Assembly: GCA_038496445.1 (NCBI GenBank)
Contig: JALMLS010000215.1
Location: 1-64,000, forward strand
DNA: 64,000 nt
Origin: Trichosphaerium sp. ATCC 40318
Taxonomy: Eukaryota > Discosea > Flabellinia > Trichosidae
Direction: 5' to 3'
Positions 49,774 to 60,220 of this stretch are shown piece by piece. Made by a program: the position numbers and the translations under genes. A model generated the notes under the pieces. The model was not told the DNA's origin and searched no databases. It saw nothing but the letters and a program-made list of their open reading frames with translations. The stretch's first letter is position 1; every line of letters starts with the position of its first letter.

Positions 49774-51081
49774 TAGTAGTTACATTATACTCTAAATGCA
49801 CAGAAGAAAAGTGACAATTTTCGTTTTTTCGAGAATTTTTTTCCTTCGGGTGTTTGGAGCGAAAAGGATTGTATTCTGGTAAACAAAAGTGGAAAAAATG
49901 AGTGGTACAATAATTACGAACCTCATATTTTTAAAAAAGACACGTGTAAGATAAATTGTAAACAAGTAATAAACAAACAAAAAAAAAAAGATGTTTTCTG
50001 TACTGTTGTTTTACCAACTTCTCCCTACGTTTCAGTGTTCATTAATAGCATTCAACTGGTACCTATGTACCTATCCAAAGGATGAGAAAAAAAGGTCTTC
50101 AGAGAGGACATTGGAGTAGAGTTGCATATTTAGACCGAACGCAAGACATTTTCTCACCTTCTGTATCGCATCAACAAACTTGCTAACAACCATGGAGAAA
50201 GTATTGAGCGTAGGTGATGTAAATGAATTAATGATTGTCATAGTTTCTAGTTTGTCTTTACTCACAACTCAAACAATTTCCATACCTTTTACATGGATGG
50301 AGAATGGGTGTCAGGTATTTACAGCATTTTAGCATGTTACAGGGAACATATGTGCTCACAGTGATGAACAACAATTGTGATTAATCGCAAAGCTTAAAAG
50401 TGAGTAAAATTATATTAGCTCTTGTAATATTGGTCCATTGTACATATAAACTACAACATTAGAAACAACCTAGTAACAGAAACACATAAGTAAAGTAGTA
50501 TAAGTAGGATACTTGGCCAGATCACTTGTATATTGTCGTATCGTAGAAGTTTGCTAAACTTTGCAACTTTTTGCTGTTTGTGACTTTTGGTTTTCGTGTT
50601 TAGTCAGATCTGACATCTTGGAACTTCTGTTAGTTCTTAAAAGATCTTGTAAGCTGCAAAAAACAAAATCCACTTCTATAACACGTACATATTATTGCAA
50701 CCAAGTGTTTTTAACTACGTACTTTATTTGGTACATTAGCTTATGCAATTCTGTTGACGGATGGCCTCTAAGGTCCAACAGTTGTCTCCTACACTCAAAA
50801 ACGGATTATTACGCCATGTCTTAATACCGCGCGCTAAGCGGAAGATACTTTGGAAGCGCTTGTAATAGAAAGTCAGCAACTTCATTATTTTATTACGAAA
50901 CTCCGTATTTTGCAATTCTCAAAATTCGGAACTGGCCGTGTTACTTTGTCATAAATCAACATATCGCATTTAAAACACGACAGTTCTCTCTAATCACGTG
51001 ATTCCACTGACTGTGTTCAGTGAAAAAGTAGTTACAGAAAGTCTCGAATCATCTCGTTACAATATTGCTAATAGTCAGACC
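49774..51081. other. Intergenic, no supported gene
   Basis: 50577-50640 is similar to 3413-3475, both centred on the palindrome GTCAGATCTGAC. Short frames (50071-50265 minus, 50561-50824 plus) have no recognisable features. A TCACGTGAT site lies at 50993, upstream of the next gene. Confidence 0.4.
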
Positions 51082-51948
51082 ATGTACACCTCGTCCTATC
51101 ACCTATCCGTGATATCCATACTTGTCGTCTTTGGTTTGATGTCCTTTTCACTTGGAATGGTTGGTACGTTTCTTCCGGAGTTTTTCTTTGATCAGTAAAA
51201 CCTGTATATACAACGCTAAGGTGCATGAGATGTATTTTGCGTTTTGCAGGCTTTCCTTTATCTTTATTCCTTAAAGTTAACCACAATAAAGGTGAAGGCA
51301 GCACTGGAGTATGTACCTATGTTTTAACCAGTGATCCAACTATTAGTTTCTGGGACTTTGGAACAACAACAGCACCAGACTTTCCTAACTTTGTTATTGC
51401 CAATGACGCTATTGAATACCAGAACGATGATACTCAGCTTGCTATTACTCTTGATTTCACAGACAATAGTTTTGAGTATAGCCTCACACTCATGAGTATT
51501 AATACTGAGCGTATACTTCCCGCTACAATAGAATGTACATTCACCAGTGGCTCTTTTAGTGGTACGGGAAACGGTTTTAACCAAATGATACATAGTATAG
51601 AGTACTTACTTATAAACGTAAAACAGCTGTTACTATTGTTGAAAACTCACTGAACCTGGTGGTTACAAGTACAATGACTTCATTCACGTGAGTATTCTTG
51701 TTTGCTGCACTTTATACAATTGTACTCTTTTTTTTAAAGGTTATATAGACGGCTAACATATTTTTAGTGTATTGGTTCCTCAAATACCACCTTTTTCCGC
51801 AGACGTTGCATTAACACTAACACTTGAACAGTTGACACCTCCACCCACTACAAGAACTCCAACTACAACAGCTCCAACCTTAGCGCCTGTATATGCAGAC
51901 GGTAGACAACCTTGTATTCGAAGACTATCTCAAATGATATATAAATGA
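51082..51948 (+). CDS. Secreted protein with Pro/Thr-rich tail
   Basis: MYTSSYHLSVISILVVFGLM at 51082 is a signal peptide; an intron (about 51163-51249) joins VG|FPLSLFLKV in phase. The ectodomain has beta-like segments (CTYVLTSDPTISFWDFGTTT, LAITLDFTDNSFEYSL) with cysteines. A later exon gives IPPFSADVALTLTLEQL and a Pro/Thr-rich tail (TPPPTTRTPTTTAPTLAPVY) ending RRLSQMIYK at 51948. I cannot close one junction near 51590-51610: the frame before and the frame after (KTAVTIVENSLNLVV) differ without a clear intron, so a frameshift or missed intron exists there. The tail resembles an O-glycosylated stalk. Family unknown; related pieces occur at 36.4-37.1 kb. Confidence 0.55.
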
Positions 51949-52362
51949 GCAATACAAAAAAATTTATTGCTTTTCTCGCTATTAGTATGTTTCCTTCAAG
52001 TGTTAACAACACAATTACACAATATGATCATGTTATGTACTCCATAATTACACACTAGATACCTCACAGAGCTTCACAAGACCTACATAGGTTCACGAAC
52101 CATCCCGAAAAATCAGGCTTAGCGCTAGCTCAAAATAGCATTTTTTCTGAGAAATCCAATGTATTCCAAATTAATTTGCATGATTAAGCACAGCTCGTGT
52201 GTTGCTATCCTCATGCCTTGACATAAACCTTAGTTTGTAAAAGCACAAGACATTAGAGAAACGTTTTTTTTAACAGTCTATTACCCGATTCGCTTGAGTA
52301 ACAACACAGAGCATTCTTTGACACATTTTTTATCTATTTTGTGTATGATACAAGTTGAGTGC

Positions 52363-52720
52363 TTACTTTGGGCTTCCATGGAGACGTAGTAGTAGATGGA
52401 AACTTGCTTCTTCTGTTACTTCATAATCATCAAGGGTTAGGGTATCTTCTACTGCCTTTCCTTCATAGATGAATCGTTGTTGGTCCGATGGAACACCTTC
52501 CTTCAGATTTCTTTGACTTGTTAACTTCTAACGTTATTGTTTTGCATGTTAGAGTTTTCACGATAGTCTCACTCCGCCATGTAGTCTAAGGGAAACGGTT
52601 GATTACTTATGGACGTTGTAATCAGATACAGTGCGACCATCTTCAAGTTGTTTGCCAGTGGAAATCAGTGTTCCATGTTGTGCTGAGCTAAGAGGAACAA
52701 AGAAGTTGGCAAGGTTTTGA
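52363..52720 (-). pseudogene. Polyubiquitin pseudogene
   Basis: Two head-to-tail ubiquitin-like units. The first (upstream) retains TGKQLEDGRTVSDYNV but has an in-frame TAA where ubiquitin has the Lys-Glu-Ser stretch, then STVSLRLHGG. The second begins VKTLTCKTITLEVNKS, loses roughly the next ten codons with a frame change, and resumes EGVPSDQQRFIYEGKAVED to HLLLRLHGSPK and a stop at 52363. The terminal Gly-Gly is changed to Gly-Ser. Polyubiquitin is normally one of the most conserved eukaryotic genes, so stops, a deletion and substitutions mark a dead copy. The region from 52721 to 53213 holds an open stretch (ANLGHWSTMPINQGEYHETI) I cannot assign. Confidence 0.85.
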
Positions 52721-53213
52721 ACGCACTTGTATTGTATAATTGAACGACCTTGGTATCATTAAAGCATCTGTGGTCGTACGGACAATGTCATCTCAGTCAC
52801 CAGGGCGTTGGTATTGCTTTGCTGTGGTTAAGTTTCTGTTATAGTTTCATGATATTCTCCCTGATTGATAGGCATAGTACTCCAATGGCCTAGGTTTGCA
52901 AATACCGAAATTTGATTACGCCGTTCACAAAAGTAAGTAGTGCTAGATGCATTAGCGCTGAGAATGTTTCTGCAAGCTGTCTAAACAGAAAACAATATTC
53001 AAAAGAATTTAACTGCACAAAGGAAAAACTCTAACAAAAATGTTCACTAAGTCAATTTATCCTCTGAATATTGGTTTAGGAATGCAAATTATGCATAGCT
53101 AATATCCTACAACATAGGGAATATCTTTACACTTATTCTCATTGTTTGTGTTCCCCTTTACGTTTCAGTTCACTTTAAGAACAACTTTGGTTAACATTTG
53201 TTTTTTTACTTGT

Positions 53214-54104
53214 TCACGAGTATTCAGTACTAACAAGTTCTACAACATCTCCTGTCTCATATAGACATATATTAAGTCTCCAATTACCAATAGGTATTTC
53301 AACAGAATCATGAAACCCATTATAACGAGCATGTAATGAAGTAGCTTCAAGTTTTAAAGAAATAATACCTACTTTTGGAAAAGCCTTACACCTTTGACCA
53401 TACTTTCCTGCTTTAAATACTCTTCCTGCAGCCCATCCAAAACTTGAAGGTAAGTCAAATGACTTTGGAGATAACTTCTCAGTATCACTTATAATACCTA
53501 TAAACAAACCACCAGCCATATGAGTCTTAATCTTCAAAGTCCAAGTGACATCTCTTTTGTGTATATTTGTTCCAAGAATAGAACAATGTCCTGCTGGTTT
53601 AAGCTTACTTACTGTATTAGGTAGAACTTCTATATTATCTCCTGATTGCGAATCAATACAGAAAGTATCATCAGGTAAAGCAGGTCCTTTTACAAGTCCA
53701 AAGTAGTTCACAAGAACATCAAAGTCTGAATCTTTTCTTCGAAGATTATCCACTTTTGAAAGAACAGGAGATGAAGACATTCCGGCTGTTCTTAAAGAAT
53801 CCAATATAACAGAGAAATAATGAGGGCTTACGTCCAAGAATATACGTCCTTGGTTGTCGCGTGTGTGTTTATCGCCCCAACGCCCGCTGAACATAATTTC
53901 AAGCAAAGACCCTGGAATAACACACAGAGTACGCCTTGTTGTAGACATGAGCGTTCCACCAACATTTAACTCGATTACGTCGTTTATGTTTGTTTTCTCT
54001 GTAATAACCTGTATGTCTGTTTCAGGGTATTGTATGAATGCTGGGTGACCGTTTTCTTGGTCTTTTGGGTCTTCAGGAGATGTATCTGTCGTTGTTTTCT
54101 CCAT
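53214..54104 (-). CDS. BTB/T1-domain protein with a beta-rich C-terminal domain
   Basis: Intronless, 296 residues from ATG at 54104. After an acidic N-terminus, residues 42-115 form a T1-type BTB (potassium-channel tetramerisation) domain: VIELNVGGTLMSTTRRTLCV, IPGSLLEIMFSGRW, IFLDVSPHYFSVILDSLRTA. Such KCTD-like proteins are usually cullin-3 ligase adaptors. Residues 160-296 are beta-rich (DVTWTLKIKTHMAGGLFIGI, SSFGWAAGRVFKAGKYGQRC, LNICLYETGDVVELV) and suggest a B30.2/SPRY-like substrate-binding fold. Absence of introns contrasts with most neighbours. Confidence 0.8.
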   Translation of the reverse strand: MEKTTTDTSPEDPKDQENGHPAFIQYPETDIQVITEKTNINDVIELNVGGTLMSTTRRTLCVIPGSLLEIMFSGRWGDKHTRDNQGRIFLDVSPHYFSVILDSLRTAGMSSSPVLSKVDNLRRKDSDFDVLVNYFGLVKGPALPDDTFCIDSQSGDNIEVLPNTVSKLKPAGHCSILGTNIHKRDVTWTLKIKTHMAGGLFIGIISDTEKLSPKSFDLPSSFGWAAGRVFKAGKYGQRCKAFPKVGIISLKLEATSLHARYNGFHDSVEIPIGNWRLNICLYETGDVVELVSTEYS

Positions 54105-54535
54105 ACTTGAAAAGCTTTTTTGGGTTTTTATATGAAGTCGTAAAAAGTCTTGTTGGTGCCACTCTCAAAGGGTCATTCACCGTGAATGATAAAGGCGTCT
54201 TTAAAAAAGACTGTTTGTGAATGGTAAACTTAAGTATGGAATGGCCACGTGCGCAATTAATGTAATCAACAAGTGGACTTGAAGGAGAGTACAAAGGTTG
54301 TTTGAAGATCAATCGAATTGCAACTCTTTGTAGAAGTAAAGTACTGTTTGAGTTCAATATTCGTCCGTAACGATAGATTTTCGAGTACTGCTCCAGGGCG
54401 AACGTTTTTGAATCATTCCCTTTAATGGGATAAGCTGTGAATTGGTAGTCTTTATAGCTTGGCTTCCTTTCTTATAATTTCAACATAAGCGGCAAAGGCA
54501 AAATCCAGTACATAAGTGACGTGAACTCTAATACC

Positions 54536-55907
54536 ATGCACCACGACCCAGAAACCCCTCGTAAGTACTCTTTTTTGTAAACAACGCATTTCCAATACGT
54601 CTTCACGTGTTTCCTATATTTTTAGTATTAACTCAATATCAATAAAATCGACCTTTAAATCACGTGCTACATACACTGAAGTGATTGAAGCGTAGATAAT
54701 CTATGTAAACTTGTTTATCTTCAACATTGTCGCTTTTCTTGTTAAAACGACTTTTTTTCTCATCCTCTCTTCCCTTTAGACGTAAATACAGGACGAAGGA
54801 GGAAGAAACGCTCTAATAGCTATCTGAATATACTTGGTTCTTCTCTTTGCGTGCGTTCTATCAAATAAGAGTAATTCTTCCAAAAAAAAAAACCGTTTCG
54901 AATGTTGTCGCGTGTCCTATTTCTTGATCACGTGATTTTGATTTTCCAAAACCATTGCAATCTTTAAAAGAGCGTGATGGCTCTTAAAACACATGTTGAC
55001 ATGCGTGGGACAACGTTATGAGTAAATCGCTAAAAGTGTTGACAAGTTTATTTCTCATATTTATTCGCAACTTCAGGTGTTGGGCGTTATCATTTTTGTG
55101 TTTGCAGCGAGGCAAAGATACAAGACTAAAATATGTTGGATACTTCAAGATGAAGACATAAGACTGTGTGGTGACGTAAAATCTACGGACACTCAGGCTT
55201 TTCTTTCTCATCTTGGTGCTATGTTATGTACGTCATAGGATTTTTTTATTTTTTTATTTTTCTACGCAAGAGTTTTGTCTTATGTAGTTTTGATGTTGTA
55301 GGTGTATCTCTTGGTGTGGTGACATTATTTTTGATCGCATTTAAGCTGTATTCGATACAACTTATTACCTCAGTACGTCAGAGAACTTATTTCTTTATGT
55401 TTTTTGTATTCAAAGTTGTTTTTCCAACTTTTCGTGTGAATCAAATTTGAGGGTTCTGCTCTTCACTTTTAGACAATACAGCAATTTCTTGCTGTAACAC
55501 ATATAAAAATGACAGAAAAAACTTACAATTTCAAATTTTGTGTTTATTATAAAGCTGCACTTAGGTCTTAAGAAGAATTTGAAAGACTTATTTTTTTTTC
55601 TATCTGTTTTCACTTTTTTAGTCTTTGGTTGTATGACACTTATGCTATTTAGTGGTTTGTTTTGGTGTTCATAACATTATTCTTTGTATTTGGGTCAGCC
55701 TGTATACAAGTATACAGGAGGGGTTTAGTCTTCGATTATCGTTCAAAACAGGATTACATGCGTTTTGGTTTGACCTTTGATGCAAAAGGAGAATTTGTTT
55801 CAGCTCTATTTGTACTTATTATTACTATTCTCATCATACCTCGTTTATTAAAGAGAACTGTACATAAACAAATATCAAAAGTTATTAAAAATAAAGCTAA
55901 CGATTAG
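54536..55907 (+). CDS. Multi-exon membrane protein, unknown family
   Basis: MHHDPETP at 54536 splices in phase to HVNTGRRRKKRSNSYLNIL, a basic segment. Further exons give YKTKICWILQDEDIRLCGDV, then a helix (SLGVVTLFLIAFKLYSIQLI), a short exon near 55465-55520, and a last exon with two hydrophobic stretches (VFITLFFVFGSACIQVYRRG and SALFVLIITILIIPRLLKRT), stopping at 55907. At least three membrane helices with positive flanking residues. Exons between 55050 and 55660 are not all resolved, and no family motif is seen. Confidence 0.5.
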
Positions 55908-55998
55908 ACAAGTTGGACTTTACTGAGGTGTCTGCATAAGAAGTATTACAATACAATGTCTACATATTGAAGGGCAACTTTATTAGTAAGCACTAAAG

Positions 55999-57042
55999 TT
56001 ACATATTCTCTTCAGGTACATTTATATGCACTGTAATTTGATGGTTCACTCTTTTAGTTAACTCTTTTACTCCTTCCTCTGTCACTTTAGTACCATACAG
56101 ATAAAGTAGATGAGCACCAACTAACGCTTTGACTCCATCATCAGTAACATTAGTAAATGAAAGACCAAGTGTATGTACTTTAGCCAATGCTCTTATACCA
56201 TCATCTGTAATGCTCTTACAATCACTAAGGTCTACTGAATGAACACCAGATAGAGCTTTAACGGCTTCATCAGTCACCCCAAGGAATGCAAGCTTGATTG
56301 TATGAACACCAACAAGCGCCATTACACCAGAGTTTGTAACAGAAGTACAAGTAAGATCAATTGTGTGAACACCAGCCAACGGCTTAACACCTTTGTCTGT
56401 CACTTGTTTACAATGGGTTAAATAGATTTCATGTGCACCAGCTAATGCCTTTAGTCCTTCATCTGTAAACTTATCACAACCACCAAGTCTGATTGTATGC
56501 ACACCAGATAATGCCTTTAATCCTTCATCATGTACATGTGTGTAAGATAGATTGATTGTGTGAACACCAGCTAATGATTTAATTCCATCGTCAGTGATTG
56601 TTCTACAGAGTGCCAAGTTTAATTCGGGTACACCAGAAAAGTGTTTAATGTGAGAGTCTGTCACGTGAATTTGGCAGAAATGTAGGTCTATGCTATTGAC
56701 TACTTTAAAGCTCTCAAAGTTGAGGTTCGTTACGTCGTTGCGTATTTGAATGTCGTAGACGCCCTGTAAATACTTTAAGTGGACTTGCTTCAGTGTGAAT
56801 AGTATAATAAGCCTGTTTGTTTTGATAAGATATGGTGCTGTCGAAAACAGTTTCTTGAGCCTTTTGATCGATGTTAAGGTTATATCTCGAACGTTATTGT
56901 ATTGTAAGTGCTGTACAGCCACGTTTGCGAGTATTTTTGCTGTATGAACTACAGAGTGCATATCTACAGCCGAAACAAACCGCAGAATGTAAACAAGTAC
57001 TTCGACAGGTATCTCATAAAAGAATGCGCTTTGGTGGTCCAT
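55999..57042 (-). CDS. F-box leucine-rich-repeat protein, copy 3 (intact, intronless)
   Basis: A single 347-residue frame from ATG at 57042. The N-terminus is F-box-like (YEIPVEVLVYILRFVSAVDM, HSVVHTAKILANV). From residue 120 come nine to ten repeats with consensus VTDEGVKALAGVHTIxL, ending ITVHINVPEENM. It is clearly related to copies 1, 2 and 4 but much more diverged from 2 and 4 than those are from each other. Likely an SCF adaptor with LRR substrate recognition. One TCACGTGA site lies inside the coding region (about 56661). Confidence 0.88.
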   Translation of the reverse strand: MDHQSAFFYEIPVEVLVYILRFVSAVDMHSVVHTAKILANVAVQHLQYNNVRDITLTSIKRLKKLFSTAPYLIKTNRLIILFTLKQVHLKYLQGVYDIQIRNDVTNLNFESFKVVNSIDLHFCQIHVTDSHIKHFSGVPELNLALCRTITDDGIKSLAGVHTINLSYTHVHDEGLKALSGVHTIRLGGCDKFTDEGLKALAGAHEIYLTHCKQVTDKGVKPLAGVHTIDLTCTSVTNSGVMALVGVHTIKLAFLGVTDEAVKALSGVHSVDLSDCKSITDDGIRALAKVHTLGLSFTNVTDDGVKALVGAHLLYLYGTKVTEEGVKELTKRVNHQITVHINVPEENM

Positions 57043-57316
57043 GTCGATGGGTTAGACGGATTGAGAAAGTCAAAGTCAACGACAATCTCATTCAACGAAA
57101 AACTTGTCAGTCGTTTTAGTGCTTTTGTTGCAGTGTCGGTTATAGGTATAACAAGACAGTCTATTTATTATAAATTGCGTATCACCTAGGATGCCTTTCA
57201 ATATGCAAAGAAGTTCTGGGGTGGCGGAATGGACGAGGTATTTATAGTGCTTTCAAATGGCACAAAATAAAAAACAGTATTTTATGAGAACTGGTTCTGA
57301 AGTTTTATTGATAAAA

Positions 57317-58293
57317 TCAGCGTGGATTACAGTGATCCTTAATCCAACCAACTTCCTAAAGTAATTGTAAGTATCACATTCGCTGTAGAGTATTGAGTAA
57401 AATCATACGTATAGTTCCTTGTCTTGAGGGCATTCGTCAAATTCGAAAAAGTCCCATGTCTCAGTATGCCCTTCAAAACAGTTAACAAGCGAGCCTCTCT
57501 CAAAAGTACCAACCTTTTCCATCGTCAATTTCAATGCGCTTTGGTGATCTATCATCCTGACGATCAAAGTACTGAAGAGTTACACCATTACTTGTGTCTT
57601 CTTCTACAACAACATGTTAATGGCATTACTACCCTCTTTCAAACGAATGTAGAACGTACCATACCAAATGTAAACGAAGTGGCCATCAACGAATGCCTAA
57701 ACATCTCTTTAATGACACTTGTAAAGCAACAGAACAGTGAGTAAAGCTAGACGTACTTCACCCTTGTACTCAATTTTCTCAAAAGTAGGGAAAGGCATTG
57801 TTGTGTTGATAGATCTAACGAAACAAACCAAGAGTTCAAGACGGACATAGACATCATATTCCTTTCCTTCAACGTGATTATAAATACTATAATGTTTAGT
57901 AAGACTACGTTTCCTAGACACCTCTCTAGACTCACCGTTTACCAATGTATTCCTATAGAAGCGTTAACACAGTTGGTATTTAATATGTGATTGTAAACTT
58001 ACTTCGTCTTTAAACTTAAGTAGCCCGTCTCTGCGTGACAAACCTTTCTGGCGATCATAGAATATCCTACAATACAATGCTTAGAGTCACGTTTTTTGAA
58101 ACGCCACGAACCTGGCAAACTCATCGCTTCCTTCAGACTTTCTAATGAACATGCTAGTAATAACAGTGAGTCTAACCCTTTGGCACACGTGTGAATACAC
58201 TTACGTAGCTGAGAATGCTTCAGGCCATTTAGGCTTTGGTGGAGCACATAGTACAAGTGTAACGAATAGTAAGAGAATTGCTGCGTACTTCAT
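57317..58293 (-). CDS. Small secreted cysteine-containing protein
   Basis: MKYAAILLLFVTLVLCAPPK at 58293 is a signal peptide, followed by PKWPEAFSAT and a GTAAGT donor. Later exons give IFYDRQKGLSRRDGLLKFKD, VTLQYFDRQDDRSPKRIEID, CFEGHTETWDFFEFDECPQD and VGWIKDHCNPR then TGA at 57317. The YDRQ/FDRQ strand occurs twice. FSAT near the mature N-terminus, the paired YDR motifs and the spaced C-terminal cysteines recall small secreted proteins of protists, possibly ependymin-related, but I am not certain. Introns are about 50-100 nt. Confidence 0.6.
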
Positions 58294-59507
58294 GTTGGTA
58301 AATACTGTAAAATAATTATAATTGGATCACAACTAAGAAACATAATCAGAGAATCGCAAAGAAATACGAAAAGACTGTCACGTGATTTTTTGCGAGTTTT
58401 CTACTATGTCTGTGTAGCACCATCTTCAGTTTTGTAACTTTTCAAACCACGTGGTATGAGTCCGTATCAATAAAAATAAACCTACGCCACTATGAATGAT
58501 AGTCAGTGAAACCCAAGTATTTAGGATTAAGCCACGTGCTTGTAGAGTGGTCAACTCTTTTCCGTAGATAAGACAAGTTTGTTTTACCAACAAGTGCTTA
58601 CAAATAAATCCAAGTTTTGACAATGTGAACATAGCGCCTTATTGTTACGGTGTGTACTAAAATGTCGAAAAAAAAGTCGAAAAAATGTCAAAGTGATATT
58701 GAACTGTTCGCCACAAAGGGAGACAACTGGGTTATGGCGCTCAGTCGCCGCTAGGCTCTGCCCCCCCAAACCCCCCCTGAAAGGGGGGGCTTTCTAAATA
58801 GTTCCTATGGCATAATATAGGATAGTTAGTGCCGAATTTTCGACTTTTTTTTGACAAAGTTCTACATATTTGGGTTTCCCATCGTTACAGAATCTTCATA
58901 AATCGTATTAGATCTTACAACATAATATACTTCGCTGCAGGTTCTTTGCCTATTGTTTCGGTAATGTATAATCACCATCAATGCTTCAATGCTGTCAAGT
59001 GGCCTTATGCAGGAACCATTGTTTCATACATGAATTCAACCTTTTGCGCTAGTTCATTACATTTGATCCATTCGTTGACACCTCATCTGTTGTGAAGTCA
59101 CATTGCTTCAAGACATAGTGCTCTACTGCCAACTTTCAAGCAATTTGTAGCCCAGTTTCAGATAAGTCAAGTTTATGTACACGTGCTAAGGCTTTTACGA
59201 ACTTGCATTTGCGCCCAGTTTTCGGCTTTTAGCCTTGCTCACAACGCCTGAAACGTTTAAAAATAGTCACTAGGCTCTCCTACGTATACAAAGGCCATAC
59301 AGAGGCGGACACGTGCAAGTAGATGCAGACATGCAAAATTCGGAACAGTAGAAAACGAGCGATTTTTTTGCATCAAGTTCACAACTGTGCCAATCAATTT
59401 CAACTTGTTAGATATTTCATTGAGTGGTCACGTGATATTTATTGGCGTGATAGTAGCAAGGGCAGTAAACGAATTATCATACAAAATAGTACAATCTTTG
59501 ATGTTTT
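58294..59507. other. Intergenic, mainly a foldback element
   Basis: Four CACGTG sites (58379, 58445, 58533, 59180) and the element at 58663-58855. Short frames on both strands have no recognisable domain. Nothing else is supported. Confidence 0.4.
58663..58855. mobile_element. Foldback/MITE-like element with a C/G-tract hairpin
   Basis: The left arm (TGTCGAAAAAAAAGTCGAAA) is nearly the reverse complement of the right arm (TTTTCGACTTTTTTTTGACA). Between them is a GC-rich core: two runs of seven C (58761-58767, 58771-58777) and a run of seven G (58783-58789). The second C run and the G run form a perfect hairpin with a TGAAA loop. No target duplication is obvious. The arms' TTCGAAAAA theme resembles the element at 8426-8686. 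Confidence 0.6.
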
Positions 59508-60110
59508 TTATTTATTTTTTTTGTTGTTATTTGACATCTTGTTCTTATCAGAAGAAGCTCCAGACCCTTCTTTTGCCTTTTTCTCCTTATGTTGTTTACG
59601 TAGCTGTGCGCGTTTAACTTTCACCATCATTTGAGCTGTATGAAGCAACAAGTTGACCATGACACCCATTGACACTAATAGAACGGGTACAGAGTATAAT
59701 ACAGAAATAAAAAAGCCATTCTTGTCGAAATAGTTTGTACGTGAGAATGATTGCCAGTTATCAAATGCCCAATCGTTTGCCCATTCAGCCATGTATATTG
59801 TGCCCAAGGAAGAGAATAGCCAAAATATCTGAAAGTTAAGGTTCTTACGCGTTAAAAGTACCAGTATAACGTTAAAAAGGTGAAATATAAGCAATCCAAT
59901 GATCCATTGTTCGCTCCAATCAACTGAATAGTAAAATCTTGCTACTTCTTCAAAAAAACCTGCCTCTGGTATTACCTTACGCGCAGGGATAAGTTTTAAA
60001 TAGTTAAAACCTTGTTTAATTCTAAAACTGAATAAACGTACTTTAACAGACTCTCCAGTAGCTAAAGCCTCATCAATAGCTCCTTTAAGGCCATCTAAAA
60101 TCTTATCCAT
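59508..60110 (-). CDS. TMEM18: TMEM18-like membrane protein
   Basis: Intronless, 200 residues from ATG at 60110. The core matches TMEM18: VDWSEQWIIGLLIFHLFNVI, YMAEWANDWAFDNWQSFSRT, NYFDKNGFFISVLYSVPVLL, MGVMVNLLLHTAQMMVKVKR, then a lysine-rich tail. Three to four membrane helices and the basic C-terminus agree with TMEM18 of animals, a nuclear-envelope protein. This version has about 60 extra residues at the N-terminus, a common length variant. It is divergently transcribed from the peroxidase gene 110 bp away. Confidence 0.88.
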   Translation of the reverse strand: MDKILDGLKGAIDEALATGESVKVRLFSFRIKQGFNYLKLIPARKVIPEAGFFEEVARFYYSVDWSEQWIIGLLIFHLFNVILVLLTRKNLNFQIFWLFSSLGTIYMAEWANDWAFDNWQSFSRTNYFDKNGFFISVLYSVPVLLVSMGVMVNLLLHTAQMMVKVKRAQLRKQHKEKKAKEGSGASSDKNKMSNNNKKNK

Positions 60111-60220
60111 GACGTCTACGTTGACACGATGGAATTACGTCGCTTTTTTCTGAAAAAGTCAAAACGCTTTACTTAACTTTGTAGCTTTGTAGCTGAAGCA
60201 AAATCAAACTTTTTAGTGTA
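60111..60220. promoter_or_regulatory. Short divergent promoter region
   Basis: Only 110 bp separate the ATGs of TMEM18 (minus) and the peroxidase (plus), so both promoters must overlap here. The segment has a duplicated GTAGCTTTGTAGCTGAAG motif and no CACGTG. Regulatory role is inferred from position only. Confidence 0.4.

Noticed and set aside
58768-58790. C/G hairpin as a bacterial rho-independent terminator
   Set aside because: The surroundings are eukaryotic; it sits in the core of an inverted-repeat element.
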